Assembly (NCBI RefSeq): GCF_002443255.2
Contig: NW_019211456.1
Span: 24,669,061 to 24,733,060, forward strand
Direction of reading: 5' to 3'
DNA from: Varroa destructor
Taxonomy: Eukaryota > Arthropoda > Arachnida > Mesostigmata > Varroidae
DNA: 64,000 nucleotides
A program made the translations under genes and the position numbers. Positions 50,110 through 60,345 of this stretch are shown in pieces. The notes below the pieces were generated by a model. It was given only the letters and a program-made list of their open reading frames with translations, was not told where the DNA came from and did not search any database. Numbering within the stretch: position 1 is the first letter of the stretch; the number at the start of each line of letters is the position of its first letter.

Positions 50110-53100
50110 AAATCATATATTTCGTATACAAGTATAAATACTATATACATTCTATATTCTTCCCACGTATATCGACAATGATGATGATAGTGATCAAGTG
50201 AGGCGAAGAATGAATGAAATGAACGACATTTTATATAAAAGGAAAAATTACCTGATATCATAATGATCATCAAATTTACTCAATTTTCCGTCGGTGACTA
50301 CCTGACATAACAACAAAACTAGCCAACACCACAAGCGACAAATAGAAAAATAACCATACATACAGACCGTACTATATTATCTATACAGGAATAAGAAGCA
50401 CAACTGTAAAGCGCCAGTTACAAGTTTTTATTTATTATCGAAAGGTGGACGACATGCGCCCCGGGGCAATTCACCCTCTTGAAGAGCGTTATTCATGACC
50501 ATTTTGCGGGTGGTGAGCAACGAATTGTCTCTTCATTTATAACTAACCCTTGAATTTTGAGGGCATTATTTTTTTGTGAGCGCAAAGTATAGCGCACAAA
50601 AGGCCGTTAGTTCAATTTCGCATTTTTTGCCGTGTTGATAAAAAAAAATATGTTCGTCCCTACTAATTATAGCCTGTATTTATATGCGTCTCGAAAGACC
50701 GAAAGAACAAATCTATCAAACAGAAAGCGAACAATATAAAATAATAATGGTTACATAAATGAAAAACACGACGGCGCCTACAACAAGTCATACAAATCAG
50801 ACGGAAATGGGCAGAGTACTCTGACCGAGAGACGATATACTGCAATTATCCCTGATAAACGTAATTATCTCTTTTTTGATAATGACACATTTGTGACTAC
50901 TGTAAATGGACATATGAAAAACTAAGTGATATTATTATAATAATAATAATAAAAAAACAATATATTCAGAGAGATCGTTGCATAGAGACAGCGTACTTTT
51001 CGACAGGAAAGAACAGCGGATTGGTTTATTCATCGATCGATTGGCCGTGTGTGTATGGTTAATAAGAAGATGAGCAGTCCTGAGCTGCACGATCATGTTC
51101 GCTTCATCCTATATTACAGAAAAATCGAGGTTCTGCATGTAACAAGGTCACATATTCTCATGTGATCATGAAGCAGAACGAGAGTTTCAGATTGATTGGA
51201 TTTGAGGCATTTGAGGAGGCATCTAACTCTCAGCCCGAAGTAGGCGTTTGGAAACAGTATGCACGCATTGACCTAGCCTACTTCGGCCCTATGCAATGCC
51301 CCTACTCAAGACGTCGGCCTTCCGTTGAACGGGAAATCAACATAACCATTACACGACAGCAAACATGATAGCGTTAAATGAAGTTTTTTAAATGACAATG
51401 ATGATGTCCCGTACAGCCGAAGCCTAGAGGTAGGAGGCGTTCACGATATGTGCCAACTGGATCCGCCCAATTACAGGATCCTTTTATAAGACAACAGCAG
51501 CAACAACAACAACACGTGTATGTACAGCTTCTGTCTACCACACACAAGAAACAGATGAACGATACAGAAGACAGGAAAGTAAACAATAACACTGACCATG
51601 ATATAGTTTACATACGATAAAATACCACCCGAAAGGCAGAACACGCCACGAACCCGCCACACGACAACGTAAACAGATTCAATAACAGGCAAAATATTGC
51701 CTCGTAATCTGCGTATCTACTATCTGTAACAGACGAAGATGTTGACAATGACGATGACGAGCGTTCACATCCACTACACAACAGCGGATACATACAGAAA
51801 GAAGATTATATAAAAACTGGAAAAATATAACACTAATAATAATTATTATTATAATAATATACAACGAGACGATGTAGATTATACTACTATTATTAATATT
51901 ATTGAAGATACTATTAATACGATCACTTTATAACGATGATGGAACAACAAAACAACACGACTGCTCACTAAGTAGGCTATTACCACTGTGGAAGAACGAA
52001 CTAATGATAAAGACAGGATAAAAAGATTATTATCTATGATTATATCTACCACTATATTATTATATTATACATTACTAATACTATTAGAATTATGTAACAA
52101 TTCCACAGACGTACGTTAATCAGTGCGACGCTCTGATAACACTCTCCCTTATGTAGGTGGCGTTCTATTCCTTTCGCCGACCACCTTCACACAAATAAAA
52201 ACAGGTGTATACATATAGGTAAGACACGGGTCTACGCAGCAAAATGATATATATAAAAGAGTTGAGATAAACACAACTGACAAACACACAAAAAATTGGA
52301 AAGGGTTAGAGATTATCTCTTACATATTGACTAATCCGAGAAGTCGCTCTGTGTAATTTCCGATATCCGCATGAAACCGATACAGAAATCTTTCAGTTGT
52401 TATTTCTAGACCACTCTATACATCTATAATAACAACCCTGACAGCAAGAAAAATTTCTAGATGCATTACAATGACATCGTTGCAGCGACAGCTCAGACAA
52501 ACAACGATAATAGTAAACCCGACGCTGGCTACGTATATCGCGTCTGATAAATAGATCACCAGAACGACCGGGAGAAAGAGATAAGGAGATTCGATAATAG
52601 TAACGAATGATTTTATTTTTGTGTATTCGATGTGTGGCTGTATGTAATTGAATATACTTGTGTATGCGTAAGTGTGAATGTGTGTCCGTACCATGGTATA
52701 TGTGTCAGGTATGTGAAGCTGCCGGAAGGAAAAACCCGCCGTGAGAATTTCAAATACAAAAAAGGGAACGAAGTGGATGGCAAGAGAAAACGATAAAGAA
52801 TATAGAGGAAGGAATAAGACGTGCTTTTGCTGTCTCCAGAGCACGTCTTCGGGCCGCCTTGCTGTTCGCGTCAACTTTTCCCTAGACAATACCGTTTATA
52901 TTGGTGGCGAACATCCAACAGAGGAAAGAGGCGCACTGCAGAGACAGTCGGATTATCAGCCGAACTCTGACGCTATAGAAACAACGGCCTCTGATCGTCT
53001 ACTGCTTGGCAAGCAGGCGGCACCTAATCTCCTTAGTACGATAGATAGCGATGGTAAAGGGAAGATTAACAAACGAACAGGGGGGCCGATGCTTATTTTG

Positions 53101-54489
53101 TAAATATATCTATTTTTCTGCATTGTCGTTTTTTCCGCCCACGCGGCGCGTTTCGTATATTACGATACAAACAGAAAAAAAAAACAAGATAACAGGAGAC
53201 AACAAACGAAAACGTGGAATGCAAACACGCCTATGCTGAAACGGACTGTAGTAGAGGCTAAGAAGATGACAAAGAATAAACGGCAAATCCATTAATGGCA
53301 ATGATAGTAACATAACAGCAATAACAATTCTCTGAACAATCCTCATTTTTTTTTTTATCGACCGCCATACACGACACGATTATATCTACAGTATATCTCT
53401 CCTTCACATTGCACATCGGTCAGCTGATGATCGGGTCATGTAAAAGGAAGTCACGTTTACAGCAGTGTGTCGGCTTTCTAACCACCTTGGTAGAAACAGT
53501 AACCATTATCTCTCAACATAGCGATGCTAATTGTTATTATTACGACTGTATAAAAAACGCTTTTCCCATTCCAGCAATTTACGTCAACAGTATCCTCAAA
53601 ACGGTCCAATTGGTTCACATTTCACTATAGAGGTAGACCTGATTTTAGAGGTGAAACAATATCGTCGCTCTTAACCCGTGTTTTTTTGTTGTAGATGATA
53701 GTTAGCATCCCTCTGGCCGACCGGCCTGTTTGACGATGAACGGGCAAATGAATATGAGTGCAAGGTTGATTCTTTTACTTGTAATAACTGCACAAACGCA
53801 TCATAGGTTAACACAGATAGGCCAGCTGCTCATCCGAATAGGGAAAAAAAGGCCAGATTTGTTTGTCTACCTCAGATTAGCCCAAATATAGATAAAATGC
53901 TAATATTAAATCACAATATCGCTAATAATGAGCAACGTAGAGTGATTACTATAACACTGAGCCCCTCATTCCTCATTCAGAAACAGGGGAGACGTTTGTG
54001 TAATAACAGTAGTAATGATGACGGTAATTTTATTACGCTAACGTTGCTTTTGGGCATTAATTACACACAGCAAATGCTACAATATAACAGAAACCATAAG
54101 GACTGAGCTAAAAAGACGTATTATAAAAAGTGATTCCGGAGGTGCAAGCCCTCCAACACGTGAATTGAGATACCTCATTTTCTGGTTCGAAAAAATAATC
54201 TTATCGTATTATGCTCGGCATCTGATTAAATAGAAGAATGAGAGAACCTCATGTAGAATATTTAAAAGATAAATGTTTCTATAGAAAACTATTGCTAATC
54301 ACTGTCTGGAAACATCGATGCTTGATCAAGGATCATTTGTCCCAGTTTCATTCTCCTGTTATTGAGGATCGACAGTATATCGATAATCTTTATTATGCGA
54401 GAAGAACCCCTTGGGTCACCTTCACCTAGTAATACTCCGTTTTCCCAGAACCCTACCTGTTAGCTCTACCCATATGCAGAAGATATTTA

Positions 54490-54532
54490 CCCCCCCCCCC
54501 TTCCCTTCCCCTTCCCTCCGCCCCCTCCCCCA
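54490..54532. repeat. C11 plus (TTCCC)-type pyrimidine tract
   Basis: Same design as the tract at 45942: a C run, then TTCCC units, then CCCCCTCCCCC. Confidence 0.88.
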
Positions 54533-55869
54533 AATCCTGAAACCCTTTTTACCCTTCGTTCTGCACCCTCGTCTCTCGAAATTCCGAAAACCCTGATCCG
54601 CCGCCTCATCGTCACGAGCTCCGCCCCAAGTTGCTTTTTTGCCGTTAGCGCCGCTTGGCTGGGGCGGCTTCTAGTGATCTTGTGAGTAGCCGAAAGTTTG
54701 TATCACACAGTATTGACGACGACGACGATGATGATCACTGGTATCGATTATTATTGAATTGCTACATATTGTAATTATTATTGCTATTACCACTGTAGGA
54801 GTACTTACTCTGGCGATGGCTGCTGCTACACCATCCCTTGTACGGTAGTGGTAATAGGACGTGCTGTAGTCTCTGACTCAGCTGTGCTCAAGTGTCCGCC
54901 CGCCAGTAAACCATGTGCACGCTCCGAGTCACGTGTGCCGTCTGCAATTACCTACAAATACATTCAACAGCTCTTTCATAAATATGACGCAAACAAATAG
55001 ATTAGAAGAGGGCTGACAAGGCGAGATAACAAATGATTGAACGACTGCGAGGCAAATGCCACTTTGTCACATACTGCCGTTTGTCTCGTCGACAACAACT
55101 ACACATAACTTATATACATGGATTACGTGCAGATACTGTGGCAGCAAACCATAAACAATAATTATGTCAACTGTAATCTTTACTTGGGAAAACGTCGCAG
55201 GTCCCCCGTTATGACATGTATATCGACTGTATGACGTTGTTGATCTGTTGAAACTGCGGAAACGAGATAAGTTCTCGGCCGCACGCGTGTCTATGAATGT
55301 AATTGTGTGTACTAATGCAGTTGACGACTGAGCCGCTGCTACTGATATATACATAAAACTGCCCATAAATAGCGCTATTACTACTGTTGTTATTACTATC
55401 ACTATTACTATTATTGCATGTGACGACGACAACACAGACAGTAGATCTACCGCGAGGGAAAGGACGCGTGCGTAGACCGGATGTGTCACAATTGTGGTCT
55501 AACTGGACGAGGCAACCCGCTGGCTTTCCTTGGGATTGCATAACCTCTGTCCCTTTGCAATAGTCTTGCAATCCGCCCCAAGGCCAAGAAGTTTCTAGGG
55601 TCAACCATGTGGCGCTTCGAGGCGATCAAGACGGACTCGGATACTGTTGACGCCGGCCGTTCAATTGCCAGATCATAGGTTGCCCGTTCGTTCACTTCAT
55701 GAGATTTTTCCACTTCTTTGTCCGAGGGCGTTGTAAGCTGCAATAGCCCCCCTTCTGCTTCAAAGTGATGCTAGAGAAGGTGGGCCAAAATGTATTAGCC
55801 CATGTAACAACAATATTACGCTGCGTTATCGTTTAGAAGCGAAAAATAGCAACACTCTGACACATTACT

Positions 55870-55870
<1 letters not shown>

Positions 55871-55945
<75 letters not shown>

Positions 55946-55994
55946 TGATGACGACGATGATGACTATGATGATGACGATGACGATGATGATGAT
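55871..55994. repeat. (GAC)n passing into (GAT)n
   Basis: About 22 perfect GAC units, then mixed GAC/GAT, then GAT units. The minus-strand poly-Arg/His ORF here is a repeat artefact. Confidence 0.93.
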
Positions 55995-56693
55995 ACGGAG
56001 AAGAAATACTAGACAATGGAGGAAAGTTGTTCATCCAACTCGAAAATTAAAGAGTAATAATAAATTATGATTGACTACGATGATGATGATGATTTTTGAC
56101 TAGTAAGCCTAACAATGGCATCTGAAGGTCATAGCCGGTAGAAAATTGCTACTCGAACAGAGCTCGACAACACAGAACGTCATCATCAATTCATACGGTT
56201 AAAATCGTAGCGGAGAAGGTTATAAGCAGACGAGAATTGAAAGAATTTATTGTATGCGATGAATGAAGCAAAAAAAAGTATACGAATGATAATGTAATTG
56301 ATCATTATTGATGCAGATGTAAAAGATAATGAGACGATAATAACAGCTCTATTTTTAATGTTCCGTTAACTGTACTGTATACAGCGTGCCATATTCCTTG
56401 GTGGTGGGCTACCTAGCAGAAAGGAGTGCCGCGCAGACCTCAGCAAAAGCTTCACCGAGTTAAATATCTTCCGGAAATTAGCAGCCACGCACACTTTCGT
56501 CACGGGCCATCAAAATTCACTTATTCATATCCACGTATACTAATAATCAATACAATCAGGACTCCCGAATTTAAGCAAATACAAACAGAGAACAAACTTA
56601 ACACAGGCCAATAACATGCGAACGGCACTCTTTTCCTCCCGTTTAACCTGTGTACAGCAGACTTAGAGATTTTTTAATGCGATAATTATATCT

Positions 56694-56727
56694 ATGATGA
56701 CGATGATGATGATGATGATGATCATGA
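56694..56727. repeat. (GAT)n microsatellite
   Basis: About nine GAT-type units just before the GA tract. Confidence 0.88.
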
Positions 56728-56760
56728 TGGCTATGGTGAGAAGGTAAAGAAGCAAATAGC

Positions 56761-56900
56761 AGAGAGAGAGAGGGGGAGGGAGGGAGGGAGGGAGGGAGGG
56801 AGGGGGAGAGGAAAGAGAGAGAGAGAGAGATATAGATAGAAGGAGAGATGGAGAGAGCGAGAGCGAGCGAGAGAGAGAGAGAGAGAGAGTGAGGGAGAGA

Positions 56901-56931
<31 letters not shown>

Positions 56932-56940
56932 GGGGAAAAG
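56761..56940. repeat. (GA)n/(GGGA)n purine tract
   Basis: About 180 bp almost entirely purine on the + strand: GA units, a GGGA array, GA units again. It has mirror symmetry of the kind associated with triplex DNA. Confidence 0.93.
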
Positions 56941-57325
56941 GGGAAGACGAAAATGAAAACTGAGGATGATTACTATTATATTGATAATAATGTCGATAAG
57001 AAATATGGTAATAAATATTGAATGGTGGACGATATAATAAGAATAATAAAGTTTGGTTATTCTCACTCGATATCAAGAAATAAAAAATCAATGCGTGTTT
57101 TTATTTCGCCAAAGGGAGCAGTGATGTAGAGCGAAAAGGCTTACGTTGGTGAATAGGTCATACTGACCTTTTGCTGTGTTATCTTTTACTTCTTCTGGCA
57201 GAATTTAACGACGTTCTCGCTTCCGGCTTTCCGTGCCCTACTACAGGAGTATATATCGTGTACAATACATCTACGAAATGGTATCTCTGTGCACATCTGC
57301 TGCGCCTGTGCTGCTTCAGGACAGA

Positions 57326-57353
57326 TACTAACACTTTCCTTTTTTAATTTCAG
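57326..57353 (+). promoter_or_regulatory. Strong orphan 3' splice site (TACTAAC, T-rich tract, CAG)
   Basis: TACTAAC at 57326-57332 is followed by a T-rich tract and TTTCAG ending at 57353. The predicted branch A lies 22 nt from the AG, close to ideal. The sequence after it is not a recognisable coding exon: in phase 1 the first full codon is TAA; phase 0 stops after six codons; phase 2 after ten. A short ORF opens at the ATG at 57374. It may begin a non-coding or 5' UTR exon, or a stop-containing cassette. Confidence 0.45.
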
Positions 57354-58687
57354 ATTAAATCGTCAACGTTTTGATGGATGCGAATGATGGTGATGGTGTA
57401 AAGATTAATCAAGCCGACTCACAGGTCATGAGATGTCACCGATAGCGATCGTGTTCGGTCCGGTGACAGCCTATGACGACAATCGTGTCGATACGAAGAT
57501 GCCGTGTGTACGGAGAGTTCGTCGTCGAAGTTCTCACCTCGCTACTGTGTTGATGCTGTGTCCATTGCAGATATCGTATCCTCTTCCTCTAGGCCATTGC
57601 AGTTCTTGATACTACTACAGCTGCTGTCGCTGTTGCACCGTGCGCTGTTGCCTCGACTGCTTATCTACTTGTCAGTCCCAACTAGCCCCCCACCCAACTG
57701 TTGTTAGAGCGATGTTCATAGGCGAATGCCTGTAGGCGATCTCGCGATCGAATGATGGTGACAAAATAACCGAGTCATGGTCAAATGGGCGATTCTGGGC
57801 TACACCATTGCTAATGAGATAATGCTGTTGAGCGTGCTGGCGTGTGCGCTAATCCGAATGCTGGCCAAACCTCCTGCGCAACAAAAAATCTGCTTCCCAA
57901 CGCGAGAATCGCTGCTGCTGCTACTTCTACTACCAAATTCTACCGCTGCTGCCGCCGATGCTACTCTGCGTAGAACACTAACAGCAACCAGCAATCGCTT
58001 GCAATAGTGTAGTGACAGAAACATTAATGACTGGCCTAACCGACCGCTGCATCACCTACCCGACTGACTGGGGCTGGCCGTCTGAGAGCTATTGATCGGT
58101 GTGAAAACCCGTTAGAGAAAACCGATGGACTACCGAGCTGAGTGCCAAAACAGAATCACGAATGTTTCGTGAAAAATTCAGGGCGGGAAGAGCATCATGG
58201 AGGGGGAGAAATAATGGGAGTCTTTTTCATAGAGGGAGAGAAGGGGGGAATTGTAACGCGCAGATAGGCAGTGGTCAAGTAGATGGAGAAGGGAAAGAGG
58301 TAGTGAATCGATGTTCGGCTCATTGTCAAGAACTGGGTCTCGTTTATCGGTCCGATACACTCAGATTGGTTGGCGCTCCAGCTGGGGTCGGTGCGGTGGC
58401 CGGTTAGAAATGCGCTACTAACATCGTCGCCTCATCGTACGCTAGGTACGCTTGGGCTTCGAAGCTAAAAGCTAGTTCCATAGACAAATAGAGAGAATAT
58501 GCATGTGTCGTTTATGTTGATACGGGCAGAGCTCGAAGTGGCGTTGCAATAGTCCTAGTTTAATTCGCAAATGTAGCGCATGCGCAGTGCTATCAACAGA
58601 CTGTATATACATTTTCGTTGATACAAGAACTAAGTTTGTGACGCTGTTATTGTTGTTGCTGTTATTATGATTATCGGCTCATCATAG

Positions 58688-58801
58688 TTCCGCTGATCTA
58701 TGCGGCACTTGCTGCAGCTCAGGCAAACGCCAATGGAGCCCTTACGGTGTCGTCTGGTGCATTGCCCGCCGGTGCGATCACCTCAGCGCCTCTTGGCGTC
58801 G
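58688..58801 (+). CDS. Internal exon of zinc-finger factor, ending B: Ala-rich lead-in
   Basis: 114-nt exon, symmetric phase 1, between a CATCATAG acceptor and a consensus donor GTGAGT at 58802. It encodes 38 residues rich in Ala, Gly, Ser and Pro (it reads PLIYAALAAAQANANG and on to APLGV) with no domain. The frame joins cleanly to the next exon through a split GTT codon. Since its acceptor phase equals that of the ending A exon, it could be joined to the same upstream exon. It could also be spliced after 43287, which would break the HTG linker. No ATG in good context opens this frame, so it is probably not a first exon. Its support is less direct than that of the finger exons: an open frame, good splice sites and matching composition. 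Confidence 0.72.
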
Positions 58802-59316
58802 GTGAGTCCCATGTTTTTAGACTATATTTCCCCTTTGTATCTCGAGCGTTAATGTCAACGGAGTCATTTTTTCCTCATCTTACTCCGAGTTATTCGCCTG
58901 GCCCATTTACCCAGTTGGGTCGCGTATGTGATGGTGGAGTCATCTCTAGAAGCAATGAGCTAAAATTTTTTAGATTTATGTTGATCAGGTACGCGTAAGA
59001 ACTCAAAGGATGACCTTTTATTGCACTTAGTTTACTTCTAAGGTCCACTAGTAGACTGACTAAGAGCTGAACTCTCAGCATTACTATTGACAGGCTTAAC
59101 AATTAATCGCTAAACGATATAAATGATCGAAGGTTTTTGATCAGTCGAAATTCGTGTGGCGGTGGACTATAGTTGTTTTCGACATATTTCTACAGTGTCG
59201 ACAATGCTACATGTAATTCGCCTTAGTTCGCTTAAAGCTAGTCACTTAATCGGGTTTTATTACTCCGTAAGCCCCCTAATACTACTTTACTGATTCTAAT
59301 ATCTATCTTGATACAG
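58802..59316 (+). other. Intron in ending B (lead-in to fingers)
   Basis: 515-nt GT-AG intron, phase 1, with a strong GTGAGT donor and a GATACAG acceptor. I see no coding signal inside. Confidence 0.75.
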
Positions 59317-59514
59317 TTCCCAGTGCCAACCGTAAGCGTAATAAAAGCGTCGCAGCGTTAAATGCCATTAACGCAGGCACTCCGCCACGTTACCAGTGCG
59401 ACGTGTGCGGATACATCGCACCTGGAAGATCGCATCTTGTCAACCATCAGCGTGTTCACACCGGAGAAAAGCCGTTCAAATGCGAGTACTGTGGAAAGAG
59501 GTTTGCACAGAAAG
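59317..59514 (+). CDS. Internal exon of zinc-finger factor, ending B: finger B1 and first half of B2
   Basis: 198-nt exon, symmetric phase 1, between GATACAG and a GTACGC donor. It starts with a basic segment (NRKRNKS, a possible nuclear localisation patch), then a complete finger B1 (59397-59459, C-X2-C-X12-H-X3-H, helix GRSHLVN), a perfect HTGEKPF linker, and the first half of finger B2 (from 59481) up to the residues AQK. Unlike ending A, the intron interrupts the recognition helix of the second finger rather than the linker. Over the 53 residues of the two-finger module, A and B share about half their residues including all zinc ligands, so they look like duplicates of one ancestral pair. 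Confidence 0.92.
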
Positions 59515-59878
59515 GTACGCTCCATCGACACACGTACGCCATTAACGAACCTTATTGAGGCCTTTCATGAAATCACTTCAGTGTCTGGCTTCCTGTCATG
59601 GCCTTATTGGCCTCTCATAACGATATTATATTAAATTGTCAAGTAGCATAACCGAGAACGTTCACTACTGAAAACCCGGTAAATTCTTCTGCTACTGGAT
59701 CGCACCCCCCGACTCGCTTAAGGTCAGGTGAAGGTTATTTCACGGAATTTTGAACCGAACTCTTTTACTACTTAGCGCCAAGCTCTAACCAATAATGTAT
59801 ATGCTCTTTTGCGTTTACCTAACGAGCGGTACCTTGTACGCTTTTTCTATGGGGCGGCGATTTGCTCTTGGTAACCAG
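59515..59878 (+). other. Intron inside finger B2
   Basis: 364-nt GT-AG intron, phase 1, which splits the helix of the second ending B finger. The pyrimidine content before GTAACCAG is moderate. The next exon completes the glycine codon and supplies both histidine ligands of B2, which confirms the join. Confidence 0.85.
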
Positions 59879-60345
59879 GTAACATGAAGATGCACATGGT
59901 GTCTTGGCACCTGAAGAAGCAGGCTGCAGCAGCAACAGCCACACCCTCGCCTGGCCTACCTTCATCACTCGCTGGAATGGGATCGTTGGCTACAATCGGT
60001 GGCGTTTCGCTGGTTCCTGCGGTCTCGGCTGCTTTAGCTGCTTTACCATTGCCCAGCTCCGTTCTGTCCACGGCCGCAGCCACTGCCGCCGCCGCCGCCA
60101 CCTCGGGCGCCAGCGACGCGAGTACAGGCTTCTCGCTATTGCCAGCCTTCCCGGCGCCGTTGGGTCCGCCCTCGGTAACTACGCCTTTGTCGATCTCGGC
60201 CACTTCAACGCCATTATCTACCAGCTCTGGCATTTCAAGTGGCGCACGCAGTGCGTCCAGTCCGCACAGCCTGGCGGGGGGCGCAAGTATAGCACCTGTC
60301 TCTTCGGCACCCAGTCCCCAGCCCGCTTCTGCACTTTCCGAGTAA
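59879..60345 (+). CDS. Terminal exon of zinc-finger factor, ending B: rest of finger B2 and Ala/Ser/Pro-rich tail
   Basis: The exon starts right after the AACCAG acceptor. Its first two bases complete a glycine and its first 32 nt supply the second half of finger B2 (helix QKGNMKM across the junction; H-X4-H, last ligand at 59908-59910). After the finger come a short basic stretch (LKKQ) and about 140 residues rich in Ala, Ser, Pro, Thr and Leu, ending in TAA at 60343-60345. Such tails are common in transcription regulators and often act as flexible effector regions; no specific domain is visible. The frame stays open through GC-rich triplet DNA. The 205-codon ORF in another frame over the same bases is a shadow, since only this frame continues the finger. 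Confidence 0.9.

Larger units (their letters stand above)
43723..58687. other. 3' UTR of ending A, then long repeat-rich interval before ending B
   Basis: The first 2 kb is the presumed 3' UTR of ending A, including a 144-nt TAC repeat. The rest is AT-rich with many microsatellites and no zinc-finger exon that I can find. If A and B are endings of one gene, isoform B skips all of it. A minus-strand exon-like segment (44748-44828) and a + strand 3' splice site (57353) are the only other gene-like signals. Confidence 0.55.

Noticed and set aside
51235..51286. 11-bp perfect inverted repeat (CCGAAGTAGGC) with 30-nt loop
   Set aside because: About one such pair is expected by chance in this window; no TIR, terminator or small-RNA context.
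56663..57091. 142-codon minus-strand Ser/Leu/Pro ORF
   Set aside because: Product of the GA/GGGA tract.
42661..60345. Naming the gene lola, broad or fruitless
   Set aside because: No BTB domain is in the window and the finger sequences do not match those families closely enough from memory; only the exon design is similar.
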